Shown: piece after piece, positions 34,363 through 48,300 of the stretch
How the letters are laid out: each line of letters begins with the position of its first letter
How positions within the stretch are numbered: the stretch's first letter is position 1
Source of the DNA: Mytilus californianus
Lineage: Eukaryota > Mollusca > Bivalvia > Mytilida > Mytilidae
Length of the DNA stretch: 64,000 bases
NCBI RefSeq assembly: GCF_021869535.1
Contig: NW_026262593.1
Coordinates: 67,668,322-67,732,321 of the forward strand
Reading direction: 5' to 3'
Notes under the pieces: generated by a model
What the model was told of the DNA's origin: nothing
The model's input: only the letters and a program-made list of their open reading frames with translations
Database searches by the model: none
Translations under genes and position numbers: made by a program

Positions 34363-37300
34363 GTTTCTCAGTCCATTTGCTCTCTAAGGATATATAGGAT
34401 ATACCTGTTATTAGTGGATTCAAGGGCTAAAAACTCGATTATATCGTGCTTGGTCATGTATTTTCTCTTTGGTAAGTTCGACCGTTTTCGGTATGTTGGT
34501 GCTGAGTAATCCTTAACCCAGATCAGTGCACTCTGTTCAATACTTAACTTTTGTTGCCCAGTATATTAGCTTTCTTGGTATTTATAGGGTTTACCTGTTT
34601 TTAGGGGATTCACGGGTGCAAAACTCGATCATGTCGTGCTTGGTCATATGTATTTTTTCTTAGGTTTGGTTTGGCCGTTTTCGGTATGTTGTCAATGAAT
34701 AATCCTTAACCCGGATCTGTGCACTTTATTTAGTACTTAACTTTTGTTTATTAGTCCATTTGCTTTTTTAGGATATATAGGATATACCTGTTTTTAGTGG
34801 ATTCAAGGGCTAAAAACTCGATTATATCGTGCTTGGTGATGTATTTTTTCTTTGTTAAGTTCGACCGCTTTCGGTATGTTGGTGCTCAGTAATCCATAAC
34901 CCAGATCAGTGCTATCTGTTCAATACTTAACTTTGGTTGCCCAGTATATTAGTTTTCTTGGGATATATAGGATATACTTGTTTTTAGAGGATTCATGGGG
35001 TTCAAAACTCTATCATATCGTGCTTGGTCATGTATTTTTTCTTAGGTTATGTTCGGCCGTATTCGTTATGTTGTCAATCAATAATTCCTAACCCATATCT
35101 GTGCACTTTATGCAGTACTTAATTTTTGTTGCCCATTCCATTTGCTTTCTTATGTTATTCAGGATGTACCTGTTATTAGGGGATTCTAGGACTAAAAACT
35201 CGATCATATCGTGATTGGTCATGTATTTTTTCTTTGGTAAGTTTGGTTGTTTTCGGTATGTTGGCGCTCAGTTATCCTTAACCCGGATCAGTGCACTCTG
35301 TTCAATAGTTAACTTTTGATGCCCAGTATATTAGATGTCTTGAGATATATAGGGTATACCTGTTTTTAGAGGATTCAAGGGAGCAAAACTCGATCATATC
35401 GTGCTTGGTCAGATATTTTTTTCGGTTAGGTTCGGCCGTTTTCGGTATGTTGTCAATCAATAATCCTTAACCTGGATCTGTGCACTTTATGCAGTGCTTA
35501 ACGTTTGTTGCCCAGTCCATTTGCTTTCTTATGATATATAGGATATACCTGTTTTTAGGGGATTCAAGGGCTAAAAACTCGATCATATCGTGCATGGTCA
35601 TGTATTTTTTCTTTGGTAAGTTTGGCTGTTTCCGGTATGTTGGTGCTCAGTTATCCTTAACCAGGAATTGTGCACTCTGTTCAATACTTAACTTTTGTTG
35701 CCCAGTATATCAGTTTTCTTGGGTTATAAAGAGTTTACCTGTTTTCAGAGGATTCAAGGGTTCAAAACTCGATCATGTCGTTCTTTGTCATGTATTTACT
35801 CTTATGTTAGGTTCGGCCGTTTTCGGTATGTTGTCAATCAAGTATCCTTAACCCTGATATGTGCACTTTATTCAGTACTCAACGTTTGTTGCCCAGTCCA
35901 TTTGCTTTCTTAGGATATATAGGATATACCTGTTATAAGGGGATTCAAGGGCAAAAAACTCAATCTTATCGTGCTTGGTCATGTATATTTCCTTTGGTAA
36001 GTTTGACCGTTTTCGGTATGTTTGCGCTCAGTTATCAGTAACCCGGATCAGTGCACTTTATTCCGTACTTAACTTCTGCTGCCCTGTCCATTTGCTTTCT
36101 TAGGATATATATAGGATATACCTGTTATTAAAGGATTCAAGGGCTGAAAACTCGATCACATCGTGCTTGGACATGTAGTATTTCTTTTGGAATTTTGGCC
36201 GTTTTCGATATGTTGGCGCTCAGTTCTCCTTAACCCGGACCAGTGCACTCTGTTCAATACTTAACATTTATTGCCCAGTATATTATCTTTCTTGGGATAT
36301 ATAGGGTATATCCGTTTTTAGAGGATTCAAGGGTTCAAAACTCGATCATATTGTACTTGGTCATGTATTTTTCTTAGGTTAGGTTCGGCCCTTTTCGGTA
36401 TACTAGTATTGTCAATCAATAATCCCTAAACCGGATCTGTGCCCTTTATTCAGCACTTACCTTTTGTTGCCTAGTTCATTTGCTTTCTTAAGATATGTAG
36501 GACATACCTGTTATTAGAGGGTTCAAGGGCTAAAAACTCGATCATATCGTGATTGGTCATGTAATTTTTCTTTGGTAAGTTTTGCCGTTTTCGGTATGTT
36601 GGCGCTCAGTTATCCTTAACCCGGATCATTGCACTCTGTTCAATACTTAACTTTTGTGGCCCAGTATATTAGATTTCTTGGAATATATAGGATATAACTG
36701 TTTTTAGATGATTCAAGGTTTCAAAACTCGATCACATCGTGCTTGGTCATGTATTTTTTCTTTGGTAAGTTGGCCGTTTTCGGTATGTTGGCGCTCAGTA
36801 ATCCTTAACCCAGATCAGTGCACTCTGTTAAATCCTTTACTTTTGTTGCCTTGTCCATTTGCTTCCTTCACGTATAAAGGATATGCCTGTTATTAGGGTA
36901 CTGAAGGTCTAAAAACTCGATCACATCGTGCTTGGTCGTGTATTTTTTCTTTGGTAAGTTTTGCCGTTTTCGGTATGTTGGTGCTCAGTAATCCTTAACC
37001 CGGATCAGTGCAGTCTGTTCAATACTAAACTTTTGTGGCCCAGTATATTAGATTTCATGGGATATATAGGGTATACCTGTTTTTAGAGGATTCAAGGGTT
37101 GAGAATTCGATCATATCGTGCTTGCCCATGTTTTTTTTCTTAGGTTAGGTTCGGCCGTTATCGATATGTTGTCAATCAATAATCCTTAATCGGGATCTGT
37201 ACACTTTATTCAGTAGATAACTTCTACTGTCCATTCCATTTGCTTTCTTATGATATATATAGAGATTATATACCTGTTATTAAAGGGTTCAAGGGCTAAA

Positions 37301-38176
37301 AACTCGATCATATCGTGCTTGGTCATGTATTTTTTCTTTGGTGAGTTTGACCGTTTTCGGTATGTTGGCGCTCAGTAATCCTTAACCCGGACCAGTGCAC
37401 TCTGTTCAATACTTAACATTTATTGCCCAGTATATTATCTTTCTTGGGATATATAGGGTATATCCGTTTTTTGAGGATTCAAGGGTTCAACACTCGATCA
37501 TATTGTGCTTGGTCATGTATTTTTTCTTAGGTTAGGTTCAGCCGTTTTCGATATGTTGTCAATCAATATTCCTTAACCCGGATCTGTACACTTTATTCAG
37601 TACTAAACTATTGTTGCCCATTTCATTTGCTTTATTAGGATATATAGGATATACATGTTATTAGGGGATTCAAGGTCTAAAAACTCAATCATATCGTGCT
37701 TGGTCAGGTATTTTTTCTTAGGTTATGTTCTGCGATTTTCGGTATGTTGTCAGTCAATTTTCCTTAACCCGGATCTGTGCAATTTATTCAGTGCTTAACT
37801 TTTGTTGCCGAATCCATTTGCTGTCTTAGGATATATAGGATATACCTGTTATTAGGGTATTCCAGGGCTAAAAACTAGATCATATCATGCTTGTTCATGT
37901 ATTTTTTATTTGGTAAGTTCGACCGTTTTCGGTATGTTGGTGCTCAGTAATCCTTAACCCGGATCAGTGCACTCTATTCAATATTTTACTTTTTTTGCCC
38001 AGTATATTAGCTTTCAAGGGATATATACCTGTTTTAAGAGGATTCACGGGTGCAAAACTCAATCATATCGTGCTTAGTCATGTATTTTTTCTTAGGTTAG
38101 GTTCGGCCGTTTCGGTATGTTGTCAATCAATATTCCTTAACCAGGATCTGTGAACTTAATTCAGTACTTAGCTGTT
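34363..38176 (+). repeat. HOR copy H12, 20-mer (3814 bp)
   Basis: Canonical order with three in-register losses: b3 joins b4 near 35325-35345 (two monomers lost), a6 joins a7 near 36030-36065 (one lost), and b8 joins a10 near 36805-36825 (one lost). 24 minus 4 gives 20, matching 3814 bp. Confidence 0.87.
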
Positions 38177-41100
38177 GTTTCTCAGTCCATTTGCTCTCTA
38201 AGGATATATAGGATATACCTGTTATTAGTGGATTCAAGGGATAAAAACTCGATTATATCGTGCTTGGTCATGTATTTTCTCTTTGGTAAGTTCGACCGTT
38301 TTCGGTATGTTGGTGCTGAGTAATCCTTAACCCAGATCAGTGCACTCTGTTCAATACTTAACTTTTGTTGCCTAGTATATTAGCTTTCTTGGTATATTTA
38401 GGGTTTACCTGTTTTTAGGGGATTCACGGGTGCAAAACTCGATCATGTCGTGCTTGGTCATATGTATATTTTCTTAGGTTTGGTTTGGCCGTTTTCGGTA
38501 TGTTGTCAATCAATAATCCTTAACCCGGATCTGTGCACTTTGTTTAGTACTTAACTTTTGTTTATTAGTCCATTTGCTTTTTTAGGATATATAGGATATA
38601 CCTGTTTTTAGTGGATTCAAGGGCTAAAAACTCGATTATATCGTGCTTGGTGATGTATTTTTTCTTTGGTAAGTTCGACCGCTTTCGGTATGTTGGTGCT
38701 CAGTAATCCATAACCCAGATCAGTGCAATCTGTTCAATACTTAACTTTGGTTGCCCAGTATATTAACTTTCTTGAGATATATAGGGTATACCTGTTTTTA
38801 GAGGATTCAAGGGTTAAAAACTCGATCATATCGTGCTTGGTCATGTATTTTTTCTTAGGTTATGTTCGGCCGTTTTCGGTATGTTGTCAATCAATAATTC
38901 TTAACCAGGATCTGTGCACTTTAGTCACTACGTAACTTTCGTTGCCCATTCCGTTTGCTTTCTTATTTTATTCAGGATGTACCTGTTATTAGGGGATTCT
39001 AGGTCTAAAAACTCGATCATATCGTGCTTGGTCATGTATTTTTTCTTTGGTAAGTTCGACCGTTTTCGGTATGTTGGCTCTCAGTAATCCTCATTCCGGA
39101 TCAGTGCACTCTATTCAATACTAAAATTTTGTTACTCAGTATATTAGATGTCTTGAGATATATAGGGTATACCTGTTTTTAGAGGATTGAAGGGAGCAAA
39201 ACTCGATCATATCGTGCTTGGTCAGATTTTTTTTTCGGTTAGGTTCGGCCGTTTTCGGTATGTTGTCAATCAATAATCCTTAACCTGGATCTGTGCACTT
39301 TATGCAGTGCTTAACGTTTGTTGCCCAGTCCATTTGCTTTCTTATGATATATAGGATATACCTGTTTTTAGGGGATTCAAGGGCTAAAAACTCAATCATA
39401 TCGTGCATGGTCATGTATTTTTTCTTTGGTAAGTTTGGCTGTTTCCGGTATGTTGGCGCTCAGTTATCCTTAACCAGGAACTGTGCACTCTTTTCAATAC
39501 TTAACTTTTTTTGCCCAGTATATCAGTTGTCTTGGGTTATAAAGAGTTTACCTGTTTTTAGAGAATTCAAGGGTTCAAAACTCGATCATGTCGTTCTTTG
39601 TCATGTATTTACTCTGATGTTAGGTTCGGCCGTTTTCGGTATGTTGTCAATCAAGTATCCTTAACCCTGATCTGTGCACTTTATTCAGTACTTAACGTTT
39701 GTTGCCCAGTCCATTTGCTTTCTTAGGATATATAGGATATACCTGTTATAAGGGGATTCAAGGGCAAAAAACTCAATCTTATCGTGCTTGGTCATGTATT
39801 TTTTCTTTGGTAAGTTTGACCGTTTTCGGTATGTTTGCGCTCAGTTATCATTAACCCGGATCAGTGCACTCTGTTCAGTATTAAACGTTTGTTGCCTAGT
39901 ATATTAGCTTTCTTGAGATATATAGGGTATACCTGTTTTTAGAGAATTCAAGGGTTCAAAACACGATCATATCGTGCTTGGTCATGTATTTTTTCTTATG
40001 TTAGGTTCGGCCGTTTTCGTTATGTTGTCAATCAATAATCCTTAACCCGGATCTGTGCACTTTATTCCGTACTTAACTTCTGCTGCCCTGTCCATTTGCT
40101 TTCTTAGGATATTGATAGGATATACCTGTTATTAAAGGATTCAAGGGCTGAAAACTCGATCACATCGTGCTTGGACATGTATTATTTCTTTTGGAATTTT
40201 GGCCGTTTTCGATATGTTGGCGCTCAGTTCTCCTTAACCCGGACCAGTGCGCACTGTTCAATACTTAACATTTATTGCCCAGTATATTATCTTTCTTGGG
40301 ATATATAGGGTATATCCGTTTTTAGAGGATTCAAGGGTTCAAAAATCGATCATATTGTACTTGGTCATGTATTTTTCTTAGGTTAGGTTCGGCCCTTTTC
40401 GGTATACTAGTATTGTCAATCAATAATCCCTAAACCGGTTCTGTGCCCTTTATTCAGCACTTACCTTTTGTTGCCTAGTTCATTTGCTTTCTTAAGATAT
40501 GTAGGACATACCTGTTATTAGAGGGTTCAAGGGCTAAAAACTCGATCATATCGTGATTGGTCATGTAATTTTTCTTTGGTAAGTTTTGCCGTTTTCGGTA
40601 TGTTGGCGCTCAGTTATCCTTAACCCGGATCATTTCACTCTGTTCAATACTTAACGTTTGTGACCCAGTATATTAGATTTCTTGGGATATATAGGATATA
40701 ACTGTTTTTAGATGATTCAAGGTTTCAAAACTCGATCACATCGTGCTTGGTCATGTATTTTTTCTTTGGTAAGTTTGGTTGTTTTCGGTATGTTGGCGCT
40801 CAGTTATCCTTAACCCGGATCAGTGCAATCTGTTCAATAGTTAACTTTTGATGCCCAGTATATTAACTTTCTTGAGATATACAGGGTATACCTGTTTTTA
40901 GAGGATTCAAGGGTTCAAAACTCGATCATATCGTGCTTGGTCATGTATTTTTTCTTAGGTTATGTTCGGCCGTTTTCGGTATGTTGTCAATCAATAATTC
41001 TTAACCCGGATCTGTGCACTTTAGTCACTACGTTACTTTCGTTGCCCATTCCGTTTGCTTTCTTATTTTATTCAGGATGTACCTGTTATTAGGGGATTCT

Positions 41101-41414
41101 AGGGCTAAAAACTCGATCATATCGTGCTTGGTCATGTATTTTTTATTTGGTAAGTTCGACCGTTTTCGGTATGTTGGTGCTCAGTAATCCTTAACCCAGA
41201 TCAGTGCACTCTATTCAATATTTTACTTTTTTTGCCCAGTATATGAGCATTTAAGGGATATATACCTGTTTTAAGAGGATTCACGGGTGCAAAACTCGAT
41301 CATATCGTGCTTAGTCATGTATTTTTTCTTAGGTTAGGTTCGGCCGTTTTCGGTATGTTGTCAATCAATATTCCTTAACCAGGATCTGTGCACTTAATTC
41401 AGTACTTAGCTGTT
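38177..41414 (+). repeat. HOR copy H13, 17-mer (3238 bp)
   Basis: Order: a1 b1 a2, a b2/b3 fusion near 38750-38770, a4 b4 a5 b5 a6 b6 a7 b7 a8, a b8/a3 hybrid near 40720-40790, b3 a4 b13. Seventeen monomers match 3238 bp. The b13 is the tatatgagcatttaaggg variant. Confidence 0.87.
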
Positions 41415-44400
41415 GTTTCTCAGTCCATTTGCTCTCTAAGGATATATAGGATATACCTGTTATTAGGGGATTCAAGGGCTAAAAACTCGATTATATCGTG
41501 CTTGGTCATGTATTTTCTCTTTGGTAAGTTCGACCGTTTTCGGTATGTTGGTGCTGAGTTATCCATAACCCAGATCAGTGCACTCTGTTCAATACTTAAC
41601 TTTTGTTGCCCAGTATATTAGCTTTCTTGGTATATATAGGGTTTACCTGTTTTTAGGGGATTCACGGGTGCAAAACTCGATCATGTCGTGCTTGGTCATA
41701 TGTATTTTTTCTTAGGTTTGGTTTGGCCGTTTTCGGTATGTTGTCAATCAATAATCCTTAACCCGGATCTGTGCACTTTATTTAGTACTTAACTTTTGTT
41801 TATTAGTCCATTTGCTTTTTTAGGATATATAGGATATACCTGTTTTTAGTGGATTCAAGGGCTAAAAACTCGATTATATCGTGCTTGGTGATGTATTTTT
41901 TCTTTGGTAAGTTCGACCGCTTTCGGTATGTTGGTGCTCAGTAATCCATAACCCAGATCAGTGCAATCTGTTCAATACTTAACTTTGGTTGCCCAGTATA
42001 TTAGTTTTCTTGGGATATATAGGATATACTTGTTTTTAGAGGATTCATGGGGTTCAAAAACTCTATCATATCGTGCTTGGTCATGTATTTTTTCTTAGGT
42101 TATGTTCGGCCGTTTTCGTTATGTTGTCAATCAATAATTCCTAACCCAGATCTGTGCACTTTATGCAGTACTTAATTTTTGTTGCCCATTCCATTTGCTT
42201 TCTTATGTTATTCAGGATGTACCTGTTATTAGGGGATTCTAGGACTAAAAACTCGATCATATCGTGATTGGTCATGTATTTTTTCTTTGGTAAGTTTGGT
42301 TGTTTTCGGTATGTTGGCGCTCAGTTATCCTTAACCCGGATCAGTGCACTCTGTTCAATAGTTAACTTTTGATGCCCAGTATATTAACTTTCTTGAGATA
42401 TATAGGGTATACCTGTTTTTAGAGGATTCAAGGGTTAAAAACTCGATCATATCGTGCTTGGTCATGTATTTTTTCTTAGGTTATGTTCGGCCGTTTTCGG
42501 TATGTTGTCAATCAATAATTCTTAACCAGGATCTGTGCACTTTAGTCACTACGTAACTTTCGTTGCCCATTCCGTTTGCTTTCTCATTTTATTCAGGATG
42601 TACCTGTTATTAAGGGATTCTAGGGCTAAAAACTCGATCATATCGTGCTTGGTCATGTATTTTTTCTTTGGTAAGTTCGACCGTTTTCGGTATGTTGGCT
42701 CTCAGTAATCCTCATTCCGGATCAGTGCACTCTATTCAATACTAAAATTTTGTTGCTCAGTATGTTAGATGTCTTGAGATATATAGGTTATACCTGTTTT
42801 TAGAGGATTGAAGGGAGCAAAACTCGATCATATCGTGCTTGGTCAGATATTTTTTTCGGTTAGGTTCGGCCGTTTTCGGTATGTTGTCAATCAATAATCC
42901 TTAACCTGAATCTGTGCACTTTATGCAGTGCTTAACGTTTGTTGCCCAGTCCATTTGCTTTCTTATGATATATAGGATATACCTGTTTTTAGGGGATTCA
43001 AGGGCTAAAAACTCGATCATTTCGTGCATGGTCATGTATTTTTTCTTTGGTAAGTTTGGCTGTTTCCGGTATGTTGGCGCTCAGTTATCCTTAACCAGGA
43101 ACTGTGCACTCTTTTCAATACTTAACTTTTGTTGCCCAGTATATCAGTTTTCTTGGGTTATAAAGAGTTTACCTGTTTTTAGAGGATTCAAGGGTTCAAA
43201 ACTCGATCATGTCGTTCTTTGTCATGTATTTACTCTGATGTTAGGTTCGGCCGTTTTCGGTATGTTGTCAATCAAGTATCCTTAACCCTGATCTGTGCAC
43301 TTTATTCAGTACTTAACGTTTGTTGCCCAGTCCATTTGCTTTCTTAGGATATATAGGATATACCTGTTATAAGGGGATTCAAGGGCAAAAAACTCAATCT
43401 TATCGTGCTTGGTCATGTATTTTTTCGTTGGTAAGTTTGACCGTTTTCGGTATGTTTGCGCTCAGTTATCATTAACCCGGATCAGTGCACTCTGTTCAGT
43501 ATTAAACGTTTGTTGCCTAGTATATTAGCTTTCTTGAGATATATAGGGTATACCTGTTTTTAGAGAATTCAAGGGTTCAAAACACGATCATATCGTGCTT
43601 GGTCATGTATTTTTTCTTATGTTAGGTTCGGCCGTTTTCGTTATGTTGTCAATCAATAATCCTTAACCCGGATCTGTGCACTTTATTCCGTACTTAACTT
43701 CTGCTGCCCTGTCCATTTGCTTTCTTAGGATATTTATAGGATATACCTGTTATTAAAGGATTCAAGGGCTGAAAACTCGATCACATCGTGCTTGGACATG
43801 TATTATTTCTTTTGGAATTTTGGCCGTTTTCGATATGTTGGCGCTCAGTTCTCCTTAACCCGGACCAGTGCACACTGTTCAATACTTAACATTTATTGCC
43901 CAGTATATTATCTTTCTTGGGATATATAGGGTATATCCGTTTTTAGAGGATTAAAGGGTTCAAAACTCGATCATATTGTACTTGGTCATGTATTTTTCTT
44001 AGGTTAGGTTCGGCCCTTTTCGGTTTACTAGTATTGTCAATCAATAATCCCTCAACCGGATCTGTGCCCTTTATTCAGCACTTACCTTTTGTTGCCTAGT
44101 TCATTTGCTTTCTTAAGATATGTAGGACATACCTGTTATTAGAGGGTTCAAGGGCTAAAAACTCGATCATATCGTGATTGGTCATGTAATTTTTCTTTGG
44201 TAAGTTTTGCCGTTTTCGGTATGTTGGCGCTCAGTTATCCTTAACCCGGATCATTTCACTCTGTTCAATACTTAACTTTTGTGACCCAGTATATTAGATT
44301 TCTTGGGTTATATAGGATATAACTGTTTTTAGATGATTCAAGGTTTCAAAACTCGATCACATCGTGCTTGGTCATGTATTTTTTCTTTGGTAAGTTTGGT

Positions 44401-45035
44401 TGTTTTCGGTATGTTGGCGCTCAGTTATCATTAACCCGGATCAGTGCACTCTGTTCAATAGTTAACTTTTGATGCCCAGTATATTAACTTTCTTGAGATA
44501 TACAGGGTATACCTGTTTTTAGAGGATTCAAGGGTTCAAAACTCGATCATATCGTGCTTGGTCATGTATTTTTTCTTAGGTTATGTTCGGCCGTTTTCGG
44601 TATGTTGTCAATCAATAATTCTTAACCCGGATCTGTGCACTTTAGTCACTACGTAACTTTCGTTGCCCATTCCGTTTGCTTTCTTATTTTATTCAGGATG
44701 TACCTGTTATTAGGGGATTCTAGGGCTAAAAACTCGATCATATCGTGCTTGGTCATGTATTTTTTATTTGGTAAGTTCGACCGTTTTCGGTATGTTGGTG
44801 CTCAGTAATCCTTAACCCGGATCAGTGCACTCTATTCAATATTTTACTTTTTTTGCCCAGTATATGAGCATTTAAGGGATATATACCTGTTTTAAGAGGA
44901 TTCACGGGTGCAAAACTCGATCATATCGTGCTTAGTCATGTATTTTTTCTTAGGTTAGGTTCGGCCGTTTTCGGTATGTTGTCAATCAATATTCCTTAAC
45001 CAGGATCTGTGCACTAAATTTAGTACTTAGCTGTT
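41415..45035 (+). repeat. HOR copy H14, 19-mer (3621 bp)
   Basis: Like H13 but with b2 a3 b3 intact, giving 19 monomers. It ends with the same b8/a3-b3-a4-b13 block and the same private variants. Confidence 0.87.
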
Positions 45036-46539
45036 GTTTCTCAGTCCATTTGCTCTCTAAGGATATATAGGATATACCTGTTATTAGTGGATTCAAGGGC
45101 TAAAAACTCGATTATATCGTGCTTGGTCATGTATTTTCTCTTTGGTAAGTTCGACCGTTTTCGGTATGTTGGTGCTGAGTAATCCTTAACCCAGATCAGT
45201 GCACTCTGTTCAATACTTAACTTCTGTTGCCCAGTATATTAGCTTTCTTGGTATATATAGGGTTTACCTGTTTTTAGGGGATTCACGGGTGCAAAACTCG
45301 ATCATGTCGTGCTTGGTCATATGTATTTTTTCTTAGGTTTGGTTTGGCCGTTTTCGGTATGTTGTCAAGCAATAATCCTTAACCCGGATCTGTGCACTTT
45401 ATTTAGTACTTAACTTTTGTTTATTAGTCCATTTGCTTTTTTAGGATATATAGGATATACCTGTTTTTAGTGGATTCAAGGGCTAAAAACTCGATTATAT
45501 CGTGCTTGGTGATTTATTTTTTCTTTGGTAAGTTCGACCGCTTTCGGTATGTTGGTGCTCAGTAATCCATAACCCAGATCAGTGCAATCTGTTCAATACT
45601 TAACTTTGGTTGCCCAGTATATTAGTTTTCTTGGGAAATATAGGATATACTTGTTTTTAGAGGATTCATGGGGTTCAAAACTCTATCATATCGTGCTTGG
45701 TCATGTATTTTTTCTTAGGTTATGTTCGGCCGTTTTCGTTATGTTGTCAATCAATAATTCCTAACCCAGATCTGTGCACTTTATGCAGTACTTAATTTTT
45801 GTTGCCCATTCCGTTTGCTTTCTTATGTTATTCAGGATGTACCTGTTATTAGGGGATTCTAGGACTAAAAACTCGATCATATCGTGATTGGTCATGTATT
45901 TTTTCTTTGGTAAGTTTGGTTGTTTTCGGTATGTTGGCGCTCAGTTATCCTTAACCCGGATCAGTGCACTCTGTTCAATAGTTAACTTTTGATGCCCAGT
46001 ATACTAACTTTCTTGAGATATATAGGGTATACCTCTTTTTAGAGGATTCAAGGGTTAAAAACTCGATCATATCGTGCTTGGTCATGTATTTTTTCTTAGG
46101 TTATGTTCGGCCGTTTTCGGTATGTTGTCAATCAATAATTCTTAACCAGGATATGTGCACTTTAGTCACTACGTAACTTTCGTTGCCCATTCCGTTTGCT
46201 TTCTTATTTTATTCAGGATGTACCTGTTATTAGGGGATTCTAGGGCTAAAAACTCGATCATATCGTGCTTGGTCATGTATTTTTTCTTTGGTAAGTTCGA
46301 ACGTTTTCGTTATGTTGGCTCTCAGTAATCCTCATTCCGGATCAGTGCACTCTATTCAATACTAAAATTTTGTTGCTCAGTATATTAGATGTCTTGAGAT
46401 ATATAGGGTATACCTGTTTTTAGAGGATTGAAGGGAGCAAAACTCGATCATATCGTGCTTGGTCAGATATTTTTTTCGGTTAGGTTCGGCCGTTTTCGGT
46501 ATGTTGTCAATCAATAATCCTTAACCTGGATCTGTGCAC

Positions 46540-46727
46540 TTTATGCAGTGCTTAACGTTTGTTGCCCAGTCCATTTGCTTTCTTATGATATATAGGATAT
46601 ACCTGTTTTTAGGGGATTCAAGGGCTAAAAACTCGATCATATCGTGCTTGGTCAGATATTTTTTTCGGTTAGGTTCGGCCGTTTTCGTTATGTTGTCAAT
46701 CAATAATCCTTAACCCGGATCTGTGCA
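46540..46727 (+). repeat. Mosaic monomer a5/b4/b6
   Basis: The head is a5 (tcttatgatatataggat, ttaggggattcaagggct). The middle is b4 (cttggtcagatattttttt). The end is b6 (cgttttcgttatgttgtc, followed by the a7 tag ttattccgtac). It needs at least two switches within one 190-bp unit. Confidence 0.8.
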
Positions 46728-48255
46728 CTTTATTCCGTACTTAACTTCTGCTGCCCTGTCCATTTGCTTTCTTAGGATATATATAGGATATACCTGTTAT
46801 TAAAGGATTCAAGGGCTGAAAACTCGATCACATCGTGCTTGGACATGTATTATTTCTTTTGGAATTTTGGCCGTTTTCGATATGTTGGCGCTCAGTTCTC
46901 CTTAACCCGGACCAGTGCACTCTGTTCAATACTTAACATTTATTGCCCAGTATATTATCTTTCTTGGGATATATAGGGTATATCCGTTTTTAGAGGATTC
47001 AAGGGTTCAAAACTCGATCATATTGTACTTGGTCATGTATTTTTCTTAGGTTAGGTTCGGCCCTTTTCGGTATACTAGTATTGTCAATCAATAATCCCTA
47101 AACCGGATCTGTGCCCTTTATTCAGCACTTACCTTTTGTTGCCTAGTTCATTTGCTTTCTTAAGATATGTAGGACATACCTGTTATTAGAGGGTTCAAGG
47201 GCTAAAAACTCGATCATATCGTGATTGGTCATGTAATTTTTCTTTGGTAAGTTTTGCCGTTTTCGGTATGTTGACGCTCAGTTATCCTTAACCCGGATCA
47301 TTGCACTCTGTTCAATACTTAACTTTTGTGGCCCAGTATATTAGATTTCTTGGGATATATAGGATATAACTGTTTTTAGATGATTCAAGGTTTCAAAACT
47401 CGATCACATCGTGCTTGGTCATGTATTTTTTCTTTGGTAAGTTGGCCGTTTTCGGTATGTTGGCGCTCAGTAATCCTTATTCAGGAACTGTGCACTTTAT
47501 TCAGTACTTAACTTCTATTGCCCAGTCGATTTGCCTTCTTAGGATATATAGGATATACCTGTCATTAGGGGTTCAAGAGCTGTAAACTCGATCATATCGT
47601 ACTTGGACATGTAATTTTTCTTTTGGAATTTTGGCGGTTTTCGATATGTTGGCGCTCGGTTATCCTTAACCCAGATCAGTGCACTCTGTTAAATCCTTTA
47701 CTTTTGTTGCCTTGTCCATTTGCTTTCTTCACGTATAGAGGATATGCCTGTTTTTAGGGTACTAAAGGTCTAAAAACTCGATCATATCGTGCTTGGTCGT
47801 GTATTTTTTCTTTGGTAAGTTTTGCCGTTTTCGGTATGTTGGTGCTCAGTAATCCTTAACCCGGATCAGTGCAGTCTGTTCAATACTAAACTTTTGTGGC
47901 CCAGTATATTAGATTTCTTGGGATATATAGGGTATACCTGTTTTTAGAGGATTCAAGGGTTGAGAATTCGATCATATCGTGCTTGCCCATGTATTTTTCT
48001 TAGGTTAGGTTCGGCCGTTATCGATATGTTGTCAATCAATAATCCTTAATCGGGATCTGTACACTTTATTCAGTAGATAACTTCTACTGTCCATTCCATT
48101 TGCTTTCTTAGGATATATATAGAGATTATATACCTGTTATTAAAGGGTTCAAGGGCTAAAAACTCGATCATATCGTGCTTGGTCATGTATTTTTTCTTTG
48201 GTGAGTTTGACCGTTTTCGGTATGTTGGCGCTCAGTAATCCTTAACCCGGACCAG

Positions 48256-48300
48256 TGCAGTCTGTTCAATACTAAACTTTTGTGGCCCAGTATATTATCT
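48256..48300 (+). other. Short b10-type patch inside a b11 monomer
   Basis: This b11 monomer starts with gtgcagtctgttcaatac and tgtggcccagtatatt, which are b10 tags, then reverts to b11 (attatctttcttggg, ccgttttttgagg). Other b11 copies have aacatttattgcccag here. The patch of about 45 bp is what a short gene-conversion tract would leave. Confidence 0.7.

Noticed and set aside
46521..46703. 60-residue minus-strand open frame
   Set aside because: It exists only because of the mosaic monomer at 46540-46727 and is absent from all other copies. It is a chance frame in satellite DNA.
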